From Termitomyces sp. T153 (taxonomy: Eukaryota; Basidiomycota; Agaricomycetes; Agaricales; Lyophyllaceae): DNA of 64,000 nucleotides. The DNA lies in the NCBI GenBank assembly GCA_018296165.2, contig JACKQL020000030.1, forward strand, positions 310,001 to 374,000. Reading direction: 5' to 3'. The translations under genes and the position numbers were made by a program. Below the pieces are notes generated by a model. It was not told the DNA's origin. It was given only the letters and a program-made list of their open reading frames with translations, and searched no databases. Of the stretch, positions 55,802 through 64,000 are shown piece by piece (position 1 is the first letter of the stretch; each line of letters opens with the position of its first letter).

Positions 55802-56230
55802 GTGGAGCGCTGGCTTTCAGGAACCCTCGCTTGTGTCGTACCACAGATGAGAACTGTTATAGCATCTGCACAACCCTCTACAGCCACTTCGTCATCTCAA
55901 ACCCACTCACCTTCTCCACAACAAGCATACGAACTTTTCTCACCAAGTAACCGTCGAAATGTGCGCTCGAGTGGTCAAAGTATCCCCTCTTCCCTCTATC
56001 ATTATGAAGACACTCATGCCTACATTGAATATCCTGAATCGGGACCAGTGGACATTGTCGGGTACTTATTTCGGCAGGATTTGGCAAATTGACCAAAACC
56101 TTGGCTCGACATTGCACATTATCTAGGATTTCCATCTGGTGGGCTGAAGGCAGGGGAGAGCGTGAAGATTCTAGCTTTGAATGTTCAGGGTGATGGGAAT
56201 CGTCTGGTACCTTGTATTGAACATTACTTT
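55802..56230 (+). pseudogene. Fragment of an unknown gene with an in-frame stop
   Basis: A Ser/Pro/Gln-rich start is followed by Y-P-E-S-G-P-V-D-I-V-G-Y-L-F-R-Q-D-L-A-N, then TGA (56090-56092). The frame then goes straight on with P-K-P-W-L-D-I-A-H-Y-L-G-F-P-S-G-G and R-L-V-P-C-I-E-H-Y-F-T-C. The TGA probably replaced TGG. The pattern (P-W-x-D-I ... G-x-P-x-G ... C-x-x-x-Y-x-C) recalls the N-terminal parts of uncharacterised basidiomycete proteins, but I cannot name it. A stop and loss of continuation indicate a relic. Confidence 0.4.
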
Positions 56231-56753
56231 ACGTGTATGTATTGTGTAGAACATTTTTTATTACATTCAATTTAGTATTCTTCCTCTGTTTTTAGGCCAA
56301 GGTTCAAAAGTCTGTCCAAGCGCAGATATAAATAAAATGAAGCAGTTCCACACGTCTGCAAGTTGGACTGATATTGGACTACGTCTAGCACAAGATGTTG
56401 ACTTTCAACTGGCATTTTCATCACCAACTCAGCAAATCTTCTAGGAAATGGCAGCGGGCCAAAGGGGGTTTGCAAGGTCTCTAAGTCTCTGGAGGCAAAG
56501 TCAATAATGTGTTTGTCATAATTGACATATAGGTCCAGGGGTAGTTGTTAGAACTCTGCCTCTTAGATCTGTAGAGATATCATAACCATAATCCTCAGTC
56601 ATGTATAAGTGACTATATTCGCATCTACTGTACCTGTTGAGATATTGTAAGTATAATCTCATAAGTATGGCATCAGTATATAATCTAAATGTGAAGTAAT
56701 CAGTTAGACTCACCATCAGTCACATATAAATGACTGTGGTTATTGTACAGTAG
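56231..56753. other. AT-rich unassigned stretch at the island edge
   Basis: No gene. The near-palindromic phrase AGTCACATATAAATGACT and its variant occur twice (about 56600 and 56718). LTR C follows. Confidence 0.4.
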
Positions 56754-56757
56754 GTGG

Positions 56758-57811
56758 TGATACGATGTTGTCACACCATTGGGAACATAATAAACACCAG
56801 AAGTCAAAACAAACATTTATTAAGGCTGAAAACTGTAAGCCTCCTGGTAAAACAAGTCCCAGCAACATTATCCCTTTAAATACACCAGAAGAAAGACAGA
56901 ACAGGATAGGACAAGGACTATACTAGACTATACACTCAATAATAGTCCAATCACTGTAATGGGAGGGGAAGCATGGGACTGGCAAAAGCACCTGAGTGGC
57001 ATCCATTCTGGCAAGATCTAGATCTGATCTAAGAATAACCAGATTGGAATGTTGACTGAAAGGAGGTAAAGGGGGAATGAATGAGAAAGAATGGAATGAA
57101 GGGAAGGGAAAGGAAGATGAATGGAAGAATATGAAATGAATGGAATGAAGGGAAGGGAAAGGAAGATGAATGGAAGAACCTGAATGGGAAAGAACCTAAA
57201 AGGGGAAGAATATGAAAGGAATAAAGGAAGATGAATGGAATGAATGGGAGGGGACAGATGAATGGAAGAACCTGAATGGGAAAGGACCTGAATGGGGAAG
57301 AATATGAAATAAATAAAGGAAGAAGAAGGGAAGAAACTGAATGGAGAAGAATATGAATGGAAGAAATACAAAGGAGGGAGAGATAAATGGGGCAAATAGA
57401 AGCTAAGAATGCAAAGGAGGAATGATGGAACCAGGAACTGGCCTGTGGCACTGAAACAGGCATGCCAAAAGGGGGAATTAGAATAACAGTTATGAATAAG
57501 GGGCTGGAAAGTATGGAACCAAAAGTCACATGTAGGGGGTGGTCTGTGCACTGTAGAAAGAGGTATAAATAGCCTAAGTAGAGTAGCAAATGGACAGGCA
57601 ATTAATAGGCAAAGGCTCGGTGGTTCCCAGGGAGTGAATCACTTAGGCTGGAGTTTGTTGAGACCCCTCTGCATTCAGAATAGAAATATTTTGGAAGTAA
57701 ACCCCTTCAACTTCAAGCTTTTATCAAGACATCAGTGTGGAATTGGAGTAGACTGCCTAAGTCTTCAAGAAAGCCCCAGAACTATCAGTATTACTCTAAC
57801 CCAGTACTACA
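56758..57811. mobile_element. Solo LTR C, TSD GTGG
   Basis: A 1054-bp segment from TGATACGATGTTG to AGTACTACA flanked by GTGG (56754-56757 and 57812-57815). It is the longest of the three family members because its purine-rich GAATGG-type minisatellite (about 57060-57360) has more units. It keeps CpGs lost in LTR B. It sits at the border between gene island and repeats. Confidence 0.9.
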
Positions 57812-57861
57812 GTGGATATATATTTATGTCTATGAAACAGAGTTGTAACAGCTAGACAGTG

Positions 57862-58172
57862 TGAACAATGTGTCGGGCAACATTCAACTAAACCATGTGG
57901 CTTAGTGGATTGTCTTCCAACATAAAGTAAACCTGACCCATCTGACTGGTGTCTACCCCCCTTTGTCCTGGAATCACCAGGGTCAGTAACCATGCACTAG
58001 TGATGTTTCTCACCCAACTTCATCAATATTCTTTGTGGTGCTCAGCTGGTTCACTGCCAGACATATTGCCTGCCATGGGGGGTGGATCTGCTGGCCATCT
58101 GGGTCAGTTGGGTTTACTTTATGTTGGGAGACATTCCACTAAGCCACACAGCTTAGTGGAATGTCTCCCACT
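57862..58172. mobile_element. Foldback-like palindromic element (~310 bp)
   Basis: Positions 58125-58144 and 58151-58170 are a perfect 20-bp inverted repeat around a 6-nt loop. An imperfect hairpin of the same sequence lies at about 57873-57921, and the two hairpin units are themselves inverted copies of each other (about 57862-57945 versus 58094-58172). Nested inverted ends suggest a foldback or MITE-like element. No target duplication was identified. Confidence 0.6.
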
Positions 58173-58194
58173 GGTCAAGCCATTGACACTGTAG

Positions 58195-58480
58195 TTGGAG
58201 ACTGCAGGCAGTCAGGTCACCATACAGTTTGGTACATATGTTGATATGGGAGTACTTGGAACAAAGTCCAAGGAATATATTAATGTTGACTGGTATGATA
58301 TGATTGTGGGCACACCCTACATGAGGAGGAATAAGGTTGTTCTGGACTGTGGGGGTAACCAGGTGTCCATGAACAGACAGGCTATGCCTGCAGTGAGGGT
58401 AGCAGTTGAAGACATGGACAGAAGGCTGCATTGGTATTGGTCAATGGAGAAGCAGTGTGGGCAGACTAAGGACTGACTCC
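58195..58480 (+). pseudogene. Gypsy copy Z protease fragment
   Basis: V-T-I-Q-F-G-T is followed by Y-D-M-I-V-G-T-P-Y-M-R-R-N-K-V-V-L-D (58290-58343), the distal half of a retropepsin. The catalytic D-S-G half is missing or unreadable. Confidence 0.65.
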
Positions 58481-58746
58481 ATGGCAGGCAGGTGAGACCC
58501 ACAGTGGAAGATGTGGGTAGGAGGAGCAGGCTGTGGCCAGCTTGCCACATGATCACTCATCACTCCTGCTTTGAGTGGAAGAGTATGAAGATACTCTGAG
58601 AAATACAAAGATGCATGGAGAATCCTATGGGGAGTCAGAGAAACTGCTGAAACTGTCAATCCCAAGGAGATCAAAGTTGAAGAGGAGAGTTAGGGTTGAG
58701 GATGAATCCTCAGCAGAAGCCAAGGATCACCCAATAATGGGTAATC

Positions 58747-60140
58747 ATGGGGGGAGACATAGGGATGATAGCTTGGAATGTCAGCCCACCATCATTGAGA
58801 GTTAAAGTCAAAGACTTGGTAACCAACAAGGAAGAGGAATGCATGGCATTTCAAGTCAGTTTGACAATGCAGACACCAAAAAATAGACCAGTGCCAGCCC
58901 CAGAATTTAACTGGGCATTCAACTCATGAATGCTAATGGAATGGAATGAAGTGGTGGTATCTATGTGAGGATAGGAAGGCCATACACACATATCACAAGG
59001 TGAAGTATATCACCAGGCTAGCAAGAAAGAGATCTCTGTAGCTGCTGTGATTAGTCATGGGGAAGAATTGCTGAGAGTGATTAGAGCGATTCAATCAGGG
59101 AGACTATGGTTTATTGTCCAAGATGACTTAGGAGTGAGACTGAAGGCCTTGCATGAGTGACTTGAGATAAAGCCACAGGACAGCAAAAACAGAGGGAGAG
59201 TAATTGGTCCTGCCAATAGGCAGGGAAAGAAGAGGGACACACACATAATGGGGAAAGATATTCCACAGCTCATGAGTCAATGGCAGACAGAGTTCACTGA
59301 TATTGTGAATGGAACTAAGGAGGAGCTTCCACTATGGCATGAGGTCAACCATGAAATTAATCTCATAGATGAGAACAAGCAGTATCAATACCATCTGCCA
59401 TGGTGCCCAATGGCACTACAGCAGCAGCTATGAGAGAAAACAGATCAACATTTGCATGTGCAGTGGTGGGAAGTGAGGGCTGCTCTCAAAGCAGCATCCC
59501 TGCTGTGTATTCCAAAGAAGGATGGAATGTTGAGACCAGTGTCAGACACATGTGAATACAACAATAATATGATTAAGGACATGACTCCATTTCCAGACCA
59601 GGAGGTGATTTGGGAGGATGTAGCTTGCACAAAGTTTAGGCCAAAAATTGACCTAATGGATGCCTATGAACAAGTGCAAATTTGCACATCAGGCATATCC
59701 AAGACAGTGTTCTTGTTGATTACTGGCACATACATCAGTGACATAATGCAGATTGGGGATTGCAATGCCCCAGTGACATTCAGAGGTTGATGACCTCACT
59801 TTTCCAAGAGATCATAGGTGAATTTATATATGTATATCTTGATGATATATTCATATATCCAGACATCATTGACAATCACAAATGACAACTTAGAATAGTG
59901 TTCAGATGGCTTAGAGCAAATTTGTTCTACATTAAATGGAAGAAATGTGAGTTGTATACAGACTGGGTAGATTGCCTGGGTCATGTCATCAATAATCATG
60001 GCATACTTCCTAACTATAACAAACTGGATTGAATCCATGAATGGTGTGTTTCATGGAACTATAATGATATTTGGAACTTTGTGGGCTTGGTGAACTATAT
60101 ATCAAACTTTCTGCTGGATGTAATGACCTATACAGGTCCA
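58747..60140 (+). pseudogene. Gypsy copy Z reverse transcriptase
   Basis: The linker F-N-W-A-F-N-S (58906) and W-N-E-V-V-V match copy X. RT reads W-H-E-V-N-H-E-I-N-L-I-D (59335), I-P-K-K-D-G-M-L-R-P-V (59510), P-K-I-D-L-M-D-A-Y-E-Q (59642), then after a frame change Y-L-D-D-I-F-I-Y (59838) and L-G-H-V-I-N-N-H. The catalytic YLDD is intact, but stops at about 59431 and 59883 and a frame break near 59790 kill it. Confidence 0.85.
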
Positions 60141-60401
60141 TTGATGGCCATGACACAGAACAGGTCACCATTCTATTGTTGGCCTATACATCACCAGTGC
60201 TTTGACATGATCAAACAGATCAGTGACTGCACTCTGGTTATTTGAATGATCCACAATGTGATGAGCTTATGTGGCTCATCTGTGATGCATCCAAGACTGG
60301 AGTGGGAGCAATGTATAGACAGGGAGCTTTGTAAAATCTGTTGGCTGGCAGGTTTTATGTCCAAAAGGTTCACCAACACACAGCAAAACTATGCTGTGCA
60401 T

Positions 60402-60803
60402 TGTCAGGTCTAGAGAACCTGGGGCTCACCTCCAAGAGCAAGAACCTACTAGTTGCTTAGTTGATGACAGAAAAGAGAACATATGAGTGTTATGAGGGTT
60501 GATCCAGGTGCTAGGCAATGTCCCAGAGTTGATATGATGTAGGCAGAGGTTTGTGGAGTCTGTAGGAGTGTTCCATGGGCTGAGACAAGTATGCCAGAGA
60601 AGGGAGATTGAGAGAGAAAAAGAAATATATTTGAGAGGAGAGACAAGATAAGTAAAGAGACAAGAAACATAGGCAATATCAAGGCTAGCAACTGAATATG
60701 GTTGGGCTGGGACTATATACTTAGAGAACTTGCAGAGAACTGGCTGGGCAGGAGGTTCCCAGGTAGGCAGGACCAAAACATGTGCATTGGCAATTCCCTG
60801 ACA
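60402..60803. mobile_element. LTR H, 402 bp, without a clear target duplication
   Basis: It runs TGTCAGGTC to CCCTGACA. The left flank is copy Z RNase H (plus strand) and the right flank is a different element (minus strand). Flanks TGCAT and CTGCA do not match, so it may mark a recombination junction between two elements rather than a simple insertion. Confidence 0.65.
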
Positions 60804-61400
60804 CTGCAGCAGCATGGAGAATGAAGTCAAAGCAGGATTGTCATTCATCAAAAAGTGCTTTGTTAACTTTTCCAATATCCTCTTCTGCTTCTTCTTCAGC
60901 ATCACCATCCCCCACCCCTCCTCCTTCTGATAAGAACTGCATGGGCATCTGAGACAAGTACAAATATCAGTGGGTGCAGTTTGATTGTTGTTGGAATTGA
61001 AGGAGAGTCAATTCAATGTACCATTGCTGTAGGTTTGGGGGTCTAGTGCTTGAGGTGGTACTGATTCAAGAATTGAAGGAGAGTCAATTCAGTGTACAAT
61101 TGCTGTAGGTTTGGGGGTCTGGTGCTTGAGGTGGTACTGATTCAAATTTGACAGAGTTGTCCATGATGATGGCAGGGTTATCTGGGGGTTCCTTTTGCAT
61201 GAGAGGTTTGGGTTGGGCCAGTCATGCTGTCCTAGTACCCCCTGCCTGTTTTGCAAGGCCAAGCCTGGAGGTGGGGGTCATCCAAGTTGTTCCAGAGAGT
61301 CAGAGGGTGCTGCAGGAGGAAGTGACCCTGGAAGTGTTTGTGGAGGCACTGGAGTGGGCATGGGGGGCCCCCAATGAATGCTGGAATAGTGCCAGACAGT
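60804..61400 (-). pseudogene. Probable gypsy gag N-terminal region
   Basis: The minus strand reads Pro/Ser/Thr-rich text, P-P-N-L-Q-Q-W-Y (about 61030), L-T-L-L-Q-F-Q-Q-Q, then a strongly acidic E-E-E-A-E-E-D-I-G (about 60885). This fits the start of gag in basidiomycete gypsy elements with LTR H immediately after, but no capsid or zinc motif is present. Confidence 0.4.
60994..61146. repeat. Two tandem copies of a 76-bp unit
   Basis: GAATTGAAGGAGAGTCAATT begins at 60994 and again at 61070, and both copies end CTGATTCAA. Only a few differences, so a recent duplication. Confidence 0.9.
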
Positions 61401-61489
61401 AGACTCAGGAGTGAACTAACAACAGAGTGGATGGATATGTGCTGAGAATCAGATATTGGACATCAAACTTCTATTTTGAAATAGTACTG

Positions 61490-61930
61490 TGTCAGGGGAT
61501 GTCCCATTTGGTTCCCCTTCTCCTTCTCCAGTTCTTGTCAGATTTCCCCCACTATAGTTTTCCTTCATTCTCCTTCCTTTTCCCTATCTATTGGTCCTAG
61601 TTTCAGCCCTCAGGCTGCACCAGTTCTCTGTCAATAATTCAGACAAGAGTGGCCCCTTTGACACTACCACCAGCTTATGTAACTGCTGACAAATTGCTGA
61701 CACATCACTTTTGTCTTTTTTTTCTGCCATACTGTACAGTTGTTTCTCATGCTTCTGAAGCCTCTGAAGCATCACACCTGGCCTAGGGAATCCTCAGACT
61801 TGTTATCTTTGGATTTCCCTCTGCCAGGTGAGTAGTTATCTCAGTAGACAATGTACAGTACTGGTTAGACTTTGGATTTCCCTTTTCCAGTTGTGTGATT
61901 GAGCCACAGCTTCCAGAGGTCACCCTTACA
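61490..61930. mobile_element. Solo LTR E, perfect TSD TACTG
   Basis: A 441-bp segment from TGTCAGGGGATGTCC to CCCTTACA flanked by TACTG at 61485-61489 and 61931-61935. Same family as D and I. Confidence 0.92.
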
Positions 61931-61935
61931 TACTG

Positions 61936-62324
61936 TGTCAAAATAATCCAGCATCATGTATAGCAATTTTTACTGAATCACAAAGGGAAAAGGATCATGA
62001 GATAATCTGAGGGTGATGGGCAGGAAATAGTGTGGACTCCTGCTGATGGTGGCTTCAGTTCTTATTCTGTCAAAGAGATTTCATAGAAACAAGTAGGGAA
62101 AGTGAGATACAAGATTTTACCAAAATGGGCCTATCAGAGATACAAGGTTTGAGAAAATGAGTGAGAGCAGAAGCATAACAAGCTTTATAAATTTTCATAT
62201 AAGTGAGCTAGGGAGGGCAAATGAGAAAACAGAGAAGACAAGCTATGATTCTGCAGAAAACAAAAAGTGACCACAGAAGGTGAGCAAGTTCTGCATGCAA
62301 TTTGACTTGTTTGAGCCATGTAGT
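61936..62324. other. Unassigned, probably beyond a gypsy integrase 3' end
   Basis: Minus-strand text continues from the integrase fragment at 62325 but is full of stops. No further motif. Confidence 0.4.
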
Positions 62325-62548
62325 TTTTAAAGAATGTAAGTGCTGCCATGGTTGCAAGAGATTACCACTAAAGGGCCTAAGTATTGAGGCTTCATCTTCT
62401 TGTTATGCATCACTTTAATCCTAGTGTTCCTCATCAATACCAGATTGCCAGCTTGGAAGTTGTAATTGTGAATTGTAGTGGCATGTTCTGCTTCCAAGCA
62501 GATAGTGGCTAAGTGGCAAGCACTAAGAACATTCTCAACATCTGACTC
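62325..62548 (-). pseudogene. Ty3/gypsy integrase C-terminal fragment
   Basis: The minus strand reads F-Q-A-G-N-L-V-L-M-R-N-T-R, then K-M-K-P-Q-Y-L-G-P-L-V-V-I (62400-62365) and G-S-T-Y-I-L. This matches the domain after the integrase core in basidiomycete gypsy elements (K-M-K-P-R-Y-x-G-P). Confidence 0.7.
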
Positions 62549-62574
62549 AACAACTCTCTAACAGGCTTGACTCC

Positions 62575-64000
62575 TTGTCACCCAGCTTCCAGAGTCAACC
62601 CTGATTGTGCCCAGACTCCCCTGGTTGCAGGACATCAACCCTGACATTGAATGGAAAAACCTCACCATGCAATTCATCAGCCCCAAGGCAATGATCATAC
62701 TTGGACTCCCCTGGTTGCAAGACATCCACTCCAACATTGACTGAAAGGACCTCATCATGCAGTTCCCAGGCTCCAAAGCAAGTGTAGCAGTTGCCATCCC
62801 TCTCCACATCCAGCCTCCTTGACCTCTAATGCCCCCAACCTTGACTCCAGCAACTTCAAAGACTCTCTTGACACTCAAGGATGACCAAGAAAGGGAGGAA
62901 AGCACACCTCCACCCCAGTCTCCCTTGAACAAACCCTGACAGCTTCCCCCCCAATATCCACAGGAATCAATACAAAGGTCTGCAGTATCCCAACCAACAA
63001 TGCCAAATGACTCCAGACACCCCCACTACCATTCCAACAACCACCCCCATCAATCTGGAAGCCCTCAACATCAAAATCATCAGTGCCATCCCCTTTTCAC
63101 ACATCTTACAAGATGACACCCCTGCCTACCAACTCAAAATCACACTATCCTTACTGGAGAAACACCTATGCACAAGAACTGCCCTGCCAGAGCAAATAAC
63201 AGAGAAGAGCAAATCCTATATGAAGTAGTTCTCCTGGAGTACCATGAATTTACTGATATATTCTCCAAAGGAAGTGCAAAAGAACTCTCCCCTCATTGAT
63301 CTTACTATTATAAAATTGATCTTGAAGAAGGCAGCTCCCTCCCCCTTCAGCAAGATCTATAATATGTCTGAAATCAAAGTACAGGCTCTGAAGGACTATC
63401 TCAACAATATGCTTGGCAAACGCTTCATATTTCCCTTGATCTCTACTACCAGATCTCTGGTCCTGTTTGCCAAGAAGAAGGATCAATCTCTCCAACTCTG
63501 CATCAACTATCGGAAACTTAACAAAGTCACCAAAAAGAACTGGTATTCTCTCCCTTTGATTGGAGACCTTGTTGACTGCCCTCTGCAGTGCCAAGATGTA
63601 CACCAAAATAGACCTCTGCTCTAGCTACAACAATGTCTGGATTGCTCTGGGGCAAGAATGGAAGACTGCCTTCTGCACCTGCTACAGCCTCTTCAAGTAT
63701 CTAATGATGCCTTTTGGAATGACCAACTCCCCTGCCACCTTCTAGTACTCATGAACAGCATCTTCCACAACATGAACAACATTTTCATTATTGTGTATCT
63801 GGACAGCATCCTGATCTACTCAAACTCACTGGAGGAACATCCAGAGCACATCCACTGCATCTTAGAGTGACTCCAGGAGTACCACCTTCATGCCAAACCC
63901 AAAAAGTGCTCCTTCCACACCATGGATGTTGAATACCTCAGAGTTATTGTCACCCTGGATGTTGTATGCATGGACCCAGCCAAGGTCAAGGCCATTCTCA
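62575..64000 (+). pseudogene. Ty3/gypsy family 2 protease-RT, cut by the window end
   Basis: The order is protease distal part (P-W-L-Q-D-I-N-P-D-I-E-W, about 62620, then a duplicate), a Pro/Thr-rich linker, S-K-I-Y-N-M-S-E-I (about 63350), [13 protein letters not shown] (63465), [10 protein letters not shown] (63608) and [12 protein letters not shown] (63709). The active site reads Y-L-D-S (about 63800), so the second Asp is lost. Frame changes lie near 63570 and 63745. It matches the family of the 40.4-42.3 kb element. Confidence 0.85.
62615..62790 (+). repeat. 90-bp tandem duplication in gypsy family 2
   Basis: ACTCCCCTGGTTGCARGACA begins at 62615 and 62705. The unit is 90 bp (30 codons), so the frame is kept; the second copy has gained a stop. 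Confidence 0.85.

Larger units (their letters stand above)
58180..60401 (+). mobile_element. Ty3/gypsy copy Z, protease to RNase H
   Basis: Same family as X and Y. Coding order is protease, linker, RT, start of RNase H; it stops abruptly at LTR H within the RNase H motif Q-Q-N-Y-A-V-H. Gag and integrase are absent. Confidence 0.8.

Noticed and set aside
1..64000. CRISPR arrays or bacterial operons
   Set aside because: No regularly spaced short direct repeats with unique spacers. Introns and element types are eukaryotic.

Overview
The window is nuclear DNA from a fungus, most likely an Agaricomycete (mushroom-forming basidiomycete). The evidence is many short (45-65 nt) introns, 10- and 14-nt micro-exons in a P450 gene, families I know as basidiomycete, and dense Ty3/gypsy, Helitron and LTR sequence. 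I cannot name the species from sequence alone.

There are three blocks of different base composition. Positions 1-43218 are a nested graveyard of mobile elements with almost no CpG and an excess of TpG/CpA. Both ends are marked by a ~888-bp inverted repeat (1-887 and 42331-43218). Inside, in order: a Ty1/copia RNase H remnant; five tRNA-like modules; a near full-length but broken Helitron (6.3-11.7 kb); a young CpG-rich solo LTR (12.1-13.1 kb) in a 59-bp minisatellite; solo LTR A; a second, opposite array of tRNA-like modules (17.9-19.0 kb); a gypsy gag split by an 836-bp tRNA-headed insertion (23.2-25.1 kb); a decayed copy of the young LTR (27.0-28.0 kb); and two head-to-head gypsy copies X (minus, 29.6-35.9 kb) and Y (plus, 35.8-40.3 kb), followed by a second gypsy family (40.4-42.3 kb).

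Positions 43219-56757 are a normal CpG-containing gene island. It holds an apparently intact 13-exon cytochrome P450 (511 aa), an intact 3-exon protein of a basidiomycete family of unknown function (271 aa), a short-chain dehydrogenase that lost its 5' end to a duplicate of the P450 5' region, and a DUR3-type urea transporter. A decayed fragment of an unknown gene ends the island.

From 56758 (solo LTR C) to the window end repeats return: a foldback-like palindrome, gypsy copy Z, solo LTRs H and E, and gypsy family 2 pieces running off the window.

Most repeat genes are dead. Many lesions fit C-to-T change at CpG (CGA arginine to TGA stop; both RT catalytic aspartates to Asn in copy Y), which points to cytosine methylation and deamination or a RIP-like process. 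The P450, oxidoreductase and transporter might be a small metabolic group, but they share no proven pathway. The least explained structures are the 43-kb inverted-repeat-bounded block, the two tRNA-like arrays and the tRNA-headed insertion.
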